A stretch of DNA of 8,975 nucleotides from JBBRLG01 sp038231495 (GTDB lineage Bacteria; Planctomycetota; Planctomycetia; Gemmatales; Gemmataceae), in NCBI GenBank assembly GCA_038231495.1, contig JBBRLG010000299.1:1-8975 (forward strand), written 5' to 3'. The notes under the pieces were generated by a model, which searched no databases, had not been told where the DNA came from, and saw nothing but the letters and a program-made list of their open reading frames with translations. Each line of letters opens with the position of its first letter. Position 1 is the first letter of the stretch. Below, piece by piece: positions 7,001-8,975 of the stretch. The position numbers were made by a program, and so were the translations under genes.

Positions 7001-8975
7001 GAATGCGTAAGAACCCGTCTGTTTCGCGAGGGTGTGAACCGTCACGGCATAACTCCCCGTGCTCGGCAGCACGAGCACGCCGGAGCTTGCCGTCGCGGCG
7101 GTGAACGCGGTGTAGCCGCTCGGCCCCGTCAGGTCGAACACGACCGCCGGGTTGGAGACGTTGACCAGTTTGAACTGGACGAGCTGTCCCGCCGCCGCCG
7201 TGAAAGTCCAGCGGTCGACCCGGAACGGCGTGTCGATGGTGCCGTTGGTCCTCTGGTTGAGGTTCAGCGGCGTGACCTGGACCGTGGCGTCGTAGGCGGT
7301 GAGGACGTAGTCGCCGGTGCTGCCCGACTGGGCCGCCGGGGCTTGCACCTTGACGTGGTAAGTGCCGTCGGCGGGCAGCGTCACGCCCAGCAAGGTTACG
7401 TCCGCCCCGGTGGTCGTGTTGCTTGCCGGCGGCACGACGTTGGTGCCGGCGGCAGTTTGGAGCGTCACCTGGGCGTAATTGAGTGTGGGTGCCAGCGGCG
7501 CGGGCGAGGCGCTGCCGCCGGTGCCGACGACCAGCGTGACCGTCTGGCCCGCCCGGCCGAAGAAAGTCCAATCGTCGACCTTGCCGACCGAGGCCAGCTT
7601 GCCGGCCGCGGGGGCGTTCACCACGAGCGGGCCGCCGCTGGGCAGCACGGTGACGGGTCCGCCGACGACGGTGCCGTTGATCTGGGCAATGCGGGCGTAG
7701 GCGTGCAAGCCGTTGAGGTCCAGCGTGGTGCCCGCCGGCACGACGAGGTTGTCCACGTACAGGGCTTCGGCCGCGGCCGGGGCCGAAGCGGAGTTGTGGA
7801 CGCTGTCCACGAGCTTGACGTAGGTGCCGTTCGACAACGCCAGGTTGTAGTACACGAAATTGTTATTGAAGCCGGCGGCGACGTTGCCGAGGTCCTGGCC
7901 CATTGCTTCGAGCGTCTGGGGCGCTAGCGCGGTGCCGGTGCCGTCCAGCTTGACCGCGGCCAGCGGGGCGAACTGGTTGGCGTTTTTGGTCGTCCCGCCC
8001 AGGTTGCCCGCGACGGCGATCGCGCCCGGCGACTTGCCGGTCAGGATTCCCTGGCCGTTGATCGTCAGGGAACCGGTCAGGTTCAGGGTGCCGTTCTGCA
8101 CCTGGACGTTGCCGGTGTTGATGAAGGCCGGGGCGATCGACACGGTACCGGCGTCGGCCGTCTTGAGGAAGGTGCCCGCGTTGACGAGGGTGCCGGTCCC
8201 CGTGAAGTTGCCGGTGTTGCGGGGTCCGAACGTGGTGGACGGGCCGATGGTCAACGTCAGACCCGCCGGGATGGCCACGTTGCCCGCCAGTGAGTAAACG
8301 ACATCCAGGCCGGTCCAGGACCGGTTGGCCGCCAGGGTGCCGGCCTCGACGACGACGCCGTTGACGCCGTTGCCGGTTACGGTCACGTTGCTGGTAGCCG
8401 GGTTGGAAGCCAGATCGATGGCAATGGCGGTGCCGCTGTTGTTGGTGAACGTGTCGTTGGCCAGGGTGGGGTTGCTGCCGGCCACGTGAACGCCCGCGGT
8501 GTAGGCGTTGCTGACGGTGCTGTCGGAGAGGTTGACCGGAGCGGCAATGACGACCTCGCCGAGCAGTCCGCCGCTGGAGTACCCGCCGTAATTGACCACG
8601 AGGTTGTCCAGCAGGCTTGCGTCACTGCCGGCGTTGAGGTAGAGGGCGCCCCAGTCGCCTCTAGTGCCGGACGTGACTCCGTTGTTGGTGGTGTCGCCGC
8701 CGACGGAGTCGTCCTGGTAGGACGTGAAGATGATCGGCCGGCCCGCCGTGCCCGTGGCGTTTAACGTGCCCTTGACGATAAGGTTGACGCCAGCAGGAAA
8801 TTTGACGGCCTGGCCGGGCGCGACCGACAGAGTAACGCCCGCGGCCACGGTGACGTCGCCCGACAACAGGTAGACGATGGCCGGGTTGTCCCAGGCGTTG
8901 TTGGCGGTCAGGGTGCCGCCGTCGAGCAGCAGGCCGTTGGTGAGGTTATTGGTCAGCGTCACCCCGCTGATAACC
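428..8975 (-). CDS. Giant multidomain RHS/YD-repeat surface protein with C-terminal DUF4214, partial at the 5' end
   Basis: The frame is open from the right edge of the window to a TGA at 430-428, giving about 2,848 codons. The first possible start inside it, a GTG at 8962-8960, is probably an ordinary valine codon: the preceding codons read V-I-S-G in the same beta-helix style, and no signal peptide or ribosome binding site is seen, so the true start lies outside the window. The protein is rich in Ala, Gly, Thr and Val, has no cysteine, and is built from beta-helix, beta-sandwich and Ig-like domains around a central YD-repeat shell, ending in DUF4214 repeats. This composition fits export to the cell surface or medium. 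Likely roles are adhesion, surface structure or contact-dependent interaction; none is proven by the sequence. No catalytic motif was recognised. The size, the RHS plus DPN/FnIII order and the high GC content suggest a planctomycete. No other gene is visible, so operon context and regulation cannot be judged. Confidence 0.95.
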   Translation of the reverse strand, partial: VISGVTLTNNLTNGLLLDGGTLTANNAWDNPAIVYLLSGDVTVAAGVTLSVAPGQAVKFPAGVNLIVKGTLNATGTAGRPIIFTSYQDDSVGGDTTNNGVTSGTRGDWGALYLNAGSDASLLDNLVVNYGGYSSGGLLGEVVIAAPVNLSDSTVSNAYTAGVHVAGSNPTLANDTFTNNSGTAIAIDLASNPATSNVTVTGNGVNGVVVEAGTLAANRSWTGLDVVYSLAGNVAIPAGLTLTIGPSTTFGPRNTGNFTGTGTLVNAGTFLKTADAGTVSIAPAFINTGNVQVQNGTLNLTGSLTINGQGILTGKSPGAIAVAGNLGGTTKNANQFAPLAAVKLDGTGTALAPQTLEAMGQDLGNVAAGFNNNFVYYNLALSNGTYVKLVDSVHNSASAPAAAEALYVDNLVVPAGTTLDLNGLHAYARIAQINGTVVGGPVTVLPSGGPLVVNAPAAGKLASVGKVDDWTFFGRAGQTVTLVVGTGGSASPAPLAPTLNYAQVTLQTAAGTNVVPPASNTTTGADVTLLGVTLPADGTYHVKVQAPAAQSGSTGDYVLTAYDATVQVTPLNLNQRTNGTIDTPFRVDRWTFTAAAGQLVQFKLVNVSNPAVVFDLTGPSGYTAFTAATASSGVLVLPSTGSYAVTVHTLAKQTGSYAFQVAQTAATPLVLETPLSVSVAGGGQSQLFQLSVAQAGQIRITLQDGNATDRNEVYVSLGSVPTRGSALYSSSPAASANQLLLIPTAPPGTYYVLVYTEAAPSAGGLTLTANQASVFLTGVTPDHAGNSADATLTLAGLGFDNTAVVSLVAGATAYTAASTTFDLPTQLRATFTAGTVPAGTYSVKVTEGTKTATLPTAFTMVQGGHPDFHANVDVPSTMGYHIANTLYVEYRNDGDVAMPAPVVQLYASQTHADGTTTQGAFFTLDPSLVAQGYWTSALPQGFSHTIQFLASGAQPGVLQPGEKVRVPVYYAGWQQPWDFRYPAFNYGLNVLTTSSTVPFDLTSVQDQLRPPSIAADAWAAVVPNVQAQTGSTYGSLVTMLDNYAAYLGSLGQHVTDINELLTFAMQLANNPNPMGTVAPVIDAGLVTTGLPLAVDRSYNQLITSRFAVGPFGRGWSWSDGWLNSLAVAADGTVSITDPSGPQRYFQPDSRGGYLAVPGDRGVLRNLGGGAYEIQEDGSIVNHYGANGRLAYVQDANGNRTTAGYTGALLTSLTNSNAGSLQFTYNPQGRITTILDSFGRTTTYAYDASAEHLLSVTNPAGQTVTYTYVSSGSPAAMHALASVGYADGTHQFLSYDAQGRLAKVAADANANSMTYTYGAVGQVAQTNSAGATVTASYNQHGTASRIEDASHNVTVINYDQFGHIISDTNALGQLETNQYDAKGRLTQSTDHLGNTSTIAYDPLSSLPTVFKDAKGNAYQVTYDAHDNATRLLNPDGTTFSVQRDAKGNALVDTNARQHAITNAFDAAGRITSQTFADGTATTYVYDPKGNLMTATNPTGTTTVGYDGAGRVTKVTAPNNTFVSYGYDSVGRRTSLADQTGVQANYSYDPSGRLGKVSDAAGNTVEQYSYDDKNLLVKRTRGNNTATTYTYAADGKLQKVVNTGPASQTLSSFTYSSDALGRATSTATKDGTWNYTYDNNGNVVHATFASTNGAIANQDLSYSYDQNGLLTQAVENGKTTTLAANARGQYTDINGTHLAYDADGNLLSKTGGGQSTTYTADDGNRLTSATQGGAATTYAYNPLGNLGAVASGGNSTTYTYDLAGTGTLIGQFTGAGATIAHNIYGDGLASSVNGGGTATYFTPDGRGSEVGTTDPTGALTADYSSFSPTGSPVGTGNLGNPFQFLGGLGVQSVPVPGFGGGSFGDNALQVIENSPAGLVLNVAYGIENAIVNGSPAFDWLDGNHGGVGNNTLLGLGGGVAGLPFGGIKSALTTGLTVAEGEQLAKDLAVGGKGLAAGAAGAVYDTVVNGIKAKNGVDTIGELYDKNRYDYYRAQTAATAGQVANGVGLYYTFAGAPALGVSLGAGGAVVGAFTAGYSFGSYVNESIIHGVLKGTAGERVVNTFFDSALRLWDRVTGNGNTQSKVVGSKDPNAKTGPVGFGTAGFIAATGQAMPYRIDFENDPTATAPAQRVTVTDTLDANFDLNSFTLTEVGFGDTLLAIPAGTQHYQTTVDVTQNGKTFQVQIELGLHSDSGQVYATFQSIDPNTQLPPDVLTGFLPPENGTGQGLGHFSYIVKLKPSLPTGTTIQNVALIKFDGNPIIATDQKDPHDPSKGVDLAKQDLNTIDAGSPASSATALPAASPGSFTVAWAGSDEAGGSGIATYDVFVSDNGSAFTPFQTGTAATSAPFTGVNGHTYGFYSVATDNVGHRQATPTAAQTTTTVDAVAPTVAAVSSTTANGTYGAGSAINVTVTFTEAVTLAGGNLTIALNDGGTVTVAPFTNATTASGTYTVAAGQAANPLDTTSPLALAAGATLKDAVGNNGVLTIPAGKSLKGNKNIVVATASAANGQLAFSAAAYSFDEKNGTITLTVNRTAGTAGLVTVAYDVSIASSLRTKYQAVPNADFTGVMDGTVTFNPGDTQKNITFAMTADNLVEENKSFVVTLRSPTGGAALGSQISTTVTILDDNLPVVPNATPKLVTLQKAGIGFGTSDEHYQQFVRNAYDHYLRRKPSDDEVKGWVDKMKAYQADHTKGLKQEQIEAGFIDSKEYIGRFGSVGKAWIDGIYQDLLVRAPDPNGEAYWLGQLAAGLDPTLVALGFTTSLERLQNRVSATYLTLLERPADKDGLNYWVNIFNAGGTTEDINSGFVGSVEYYGKMNGAAGNPARWVREAYLDVLFRAAKVDELTYWKNFLNG
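1109..1480 (-). other. Calx-beta domain (residues 2495-2618)
   Basis: The region contains FSAAAYSFDEKNGTITLTV, NADFTGVMDGTVTFNPGD and DNLVEENKSFVVTL, and ends with TVTILDDN. These correspond to the Calx-beta consensus: x-Y-x-v-x-E...v-x-V-x-R-x-x-G...D-(F/Y)...G-x-(V/L)-x-F-x-x-G...I-x-D-x-x-x-E-x-x-E-x-F-x-v-x-L...v-x-I-x-D-x-(D/N). The acidic residues at the domain ends are those that bind calcium in known Calx-beta structures, so calcium-dependent rigidity is plausible. Confidence 0.8.
1481..1843 (-). other. Bacterial Ig-like domain (residues 2374-2494)
   Basis: The segment begins DAVAPTVAAVSSTTANGTYG and contains INVTVTFTEAVTLAGG, then a LAAGATLKDAVGNN strand near its end. 'A-P-T-V...V-T-F-(S/T)-E-x-V...L...G...A-G-A-T-L-x-D-A-x-G-N' is a recurring Ig-like motif of bacterial adhesins and other large surface proteins. 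The D-A-x-G-N element may bind calcium in some members, but this cannot be told from sequence alone. Confidence 0.65.
1844..2125 (-). other. Fibronectin type III-like domain (residues 2280-2373)
   Basis: The sequence runs SPGSFTVAWAGSDEAGGSGI, then YDVFVSDNGSAFTPF and GHTYGFYSVATDNVGH. The 'F-x-V-x-W-x-G-x-D...G-S-G-I-x-x-Y-D-V-x-V-S' and 'Y-x-F-Y-S-V-A-x-D-x-V-G' features define a bacterial FnIII-like domain that regularly follows the preceding DPN domain in giant secreted proteins. It is non-catalytic and probably spaces or displays neighbouring domains. Confidence 0.7.
2126..2731 (-). other. 'DPN...FEND' beta-domain, DUF11/DUF7619-like (residues 2078-2279)
   Basis: The domain opens with VGSKDPNAKTGPVGFG, then PYRIDFENDPTATAPAQRV and VTDTLDANFDLNSFTL, and closes with TGFLPPENGTG, FSYIVKLKP and IKFDGNPIIATD. 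The chain of D-P-N-x-K-x-G-P, F-E-N, A-P-A-x-x-V-x-(I/V)-T-D-x-L-D, G-F-L-P-P and F-D-x-N-x-x-I-x-T is distinctive. I recall it in large secreted proteins of planctomycetes and related bacteria, often directly after an RHS shell. It is related to the conserved-repeat (DUF11-like) beta-sandwiches. Function is unknown; the domain family assignment is from memory. Confidence 0.6.
2732..3433 (-). other. Post-core Gly/Ala-rich segment of unknown function (residues 1844-2077)
   Basis: No known domain is recognised here. The segment contains a Gly-rich hydrophobic stretch at residues 1904-1920 (LLGLGGGVAGLPFGG), a mixed helical part with KNGVDTIGELYDKNRYDYYR, and a stronger hydrophobic stretch at residues 2001-2034 (LGVSLGAGGAVVGAFTAGYS) with regularly spaced glycines. 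It ends with WDRVTGNGNTQSKVVGSKDPN, entering the next domain. In RHS polymorphic toxins this location, just after the core, holds the variable effector. Here it resembles a membrane-associating or glycine-zipper-like helix pair, but that is inference; no toxin motif is visible. Confidence 0.4.
3434..3592 (-). other. Shortened RHS-associated core (residues 1791-1843)
   Basis: The stretch TPDGRGSEVGTTDPTGALTA, then SSFSPTGSPVG and NPFQFLGGLGVQ, aligns with the first half of the RHS-associated core (usual pattern: Y-x-D-x-x-G-S-x-x-x-x-T-D-x-x-G ... Y-x-P-x-G ... N-P-(F/Y)-x-(F/Y)-x-G). The second half, normally 'G-L-x-Y-x-R-x-R-Y-Y-D-P-x-x-G-R-F-x-x-x-D-P' with a later D-P-x-G, is absent. The protein passes from GLGVQ straight into SVPVPGFGGGS. 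No frame break is needed to explain this, because the frame stays open and I saw no displaced core motif in the neighbouring sequence. Confidence 0.7.
3593..5431 (-). other. YD/RHS repeat shell, about 27 units (residues 1178-1790)
   Basis: About 27 consecutive units of roughly 19-24 residues match the YD/RHS pattern Y-(D/N)-x-x-G-(R/N/Q)-(L/I)-x(8-10)-G-x-x-x-x-x-Y. Clear examples are YDAKGRLTQSTDHLGNTS, YDAAGRIT-type units near residue 1460, YDPSGRLGKVSDAAGNT and YDADGNLLSK. Several units are degenerate, for example DPLSSLPTVFKDAKGNAY, DAHDNATRLLNPDG and DQNGLLTQAVENG. Repeats of this kind wrap into a large hollow beta-cocoon in Tc toxins, RHS proteins and teneurins. The count was made by eye and may be off by two or three. 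The number of units is enough for a closed shell. Confidence 0.9.
5432..5752 (-). other. RHS entry module, DUF6531-like (residues 1071-1177)
   Basis: This region has the sequence features that precede YD repeats in many RHS proteins: GLPLAVDRSYNQLI, then FAVGPFGRGWSWSDGWLNSL, then DGTVSITDPSGPQRYFQPD and YEIQEDGSIVNHYG. The G-P-F-G-x-G-W motif followed by DG-x-V and R-x-F is characteristic of the N-terminal cap of the RHS shell. In solved RHS/Tc toxin structures the equivalent part helps plug the cocoon. It begins directly after the helical linker and flows into the YD repeats without a gap. Confidence 0.75.
6008..6391 (-). other. CARDB-like beta-sandwich (residues 858-985) leading into the RHS module
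   Basis: The stretch reads as an N-terminal strand followed by TLYVEYRNDGDVAMPAPVV, then QPGEKVRVPVYYAG. The 'Y-x-N-x-G-D...A-P...L' and 'L-x-P-G-E' features match CARDB-type cell-adhesion-related domains. It is followed by a segment predicted to be helical (residues about 986-1070, positions 5753-6007), with AWAAVVPNVQAQTGSTYGSL and DINELLTFAMQLANN. From memory, planctomycete giant RHS proteins carry a similar beta-sandwich plus helical linker directly before the RHS entry module. That comparison is recollection, not a search result. Confidence 0.5.
6392..6667 (-). other. IPT/TIG-like Ig domain (residues 766-857)
   Basis: The segment opens with VFLTGVTPDHAGNSADATLT and LAGLGFDNTAVVSLV, then ends with VPAGTYSVKVTEG. 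The order 'V-x-P...G...L-x-G-x-G-F...V-x-L...L-x-A-x-F...PAG-x-Y-x-V-x-V' is the signature of IPT/TIG domains, found in bacterial surface proteins and in some transcription factors. Here it sits between beta-sandwich domains and is best read as a structural spacer. Confidence 0.6.
6668..7642 (-). other. Three tandem PPC-like beta-sandwich domains (residues 441-765)
   Basis: Three units of about 100-120 residues share one pattern: a W-T-F or L-F-Q-L strand, then A-G-Q, and later G-(T/S)-Y near the end. Unit 1 has DDWTFFGRAGQTVTL and GTYHVKVQAP, unit 2 has RVDRWTFTAAAGQLVQFKL and GSYAVTVHTL, and unit 3 has LFQLSVAQAGQIRITL and GTYYVLVY. This matches the bacterial pre-peptidase C-terminal (PPC) fold, a non-catalytic beta-sandwich common in secreted bacterial proteins. 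No peptidase domain is present in the window. The domains probably act as spacers or carbohydrate/protein-binding modules. Confidence 0.6.
7643..8975 (-). other. N-terminal parallel beta-helix-like region (residues 1-440)
   Basis: This stretch consists of short beta-strand repeats rich in N, G, T and V, with phrases such as VNLIVKGTLNATGTAG, followed by the insertion-like IIFTSYQDDSVGGDTTNNG. Such patterns are typical of right-handed parallel beta-helices in bacterial adhesins and autotransporter-like proteins. An internal duplication is visible: the block at residues 14-55 (starting GGTLTANNAWD) reappears at residues 206-246 (starting AGTLAANRSWT), with the shared pattern G-T-L-x-A-N-x-x-W then VY-L-G-V-AG-TL-P. 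The helix continues beyond the window, so its full number of coils is unknown. It probably forms a rigid extended stalk or a glycan-binding face, which is inference from the fold only. Confidence 0.7.

Noticed and set aside
5819..7927. A 702-codon open frame on the plus strand, opposite the giant gene, and similar long plus-strand frames at 1247-2833 and 4049-5272
   Set aside because: These are antisense shadows of a GC-rich coding strand. Their translations are Arg/Gly/Val-rich with no domain pattern, while the minus strand shows continuous recognisable domains over the same positions.
8960..8962. GTG at 8962-8960 as the start codon of the giant gene
   Set aside because: The frame stays open upstream to the window edge with beta-helix-like residues (V-I-S-G-V-T-L-T), and no signal peptide or ribosome binding site is present, so the codon is taken as an internal valine.

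Overview
The window holds one gene and its 3' flank. A single open reading frame on the minus strand occupies positions 428-8975 (about 95% of the window) and runs off the right-hand edge, so its N-terminus is not visible. The remaining 427 bases (1-427) are non-coding and packed with inverted repeats and hairpins.

The visible protein is about 2,848 residues long, has no cysteine, and looks like an exported giant multidomain surface or secreted protein. Residue numbers in this annotation count from the GTG (valine) codon at 8962-8960, which is almost certainly internal. Read from N to C, it contains: a parallel beta-helix-like region (about 1-440); three tandem pre-peptidase-C-terminal-like beta-sandwiches (about 441-765); an IPT/TIG-like Ig fold (about 766-857); a CARDB-like beta-sandwich (about 858-985); a helical linker (about 986-1070); an RHS entry module (about 1071-1177); about 27 YD/RHS repeats (about 1178-1790); a shortened RHS core (about 1791-1843); a Gly/Ala-rich post-core segment (about 1844-2077); a 'DPN...FEND' beta-domain (about 2078-2279); a fibronectin-III-like domain (about 2280-2373); a bacterial Ig-like domain (about 2374-2494); a Calx-beta domain (about 2495-2618); and 3.5 DUF4214 repeats up to the stop codon.

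The organism is probably a planctomycete, most likely of the Gemmataceae type. This is inferred from the high GC content, the giant protein size, the pairing of an RHS shell with the DPN/FnIII module, and the C-terminal DUF4214 repeats. The inverted repeat at the left edge also resembles an intergenic repeat I remember from planctomycete genomes. No taxonomic marker gene is present.

Most of the architecture is recognisable from known families. The features that stand out are: an RHS core that stops before its conserved C-terminal half; a hydrophobic glycine-rich segment in the place where polymorphic toxins carry their effector; roughly 1,000 residues of adhesion-type domains after the shell instead of a toxin tip; and a dense set of nested inverted repeats downstream of the gene. 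No complete defence, secretion or mobile system is visible.
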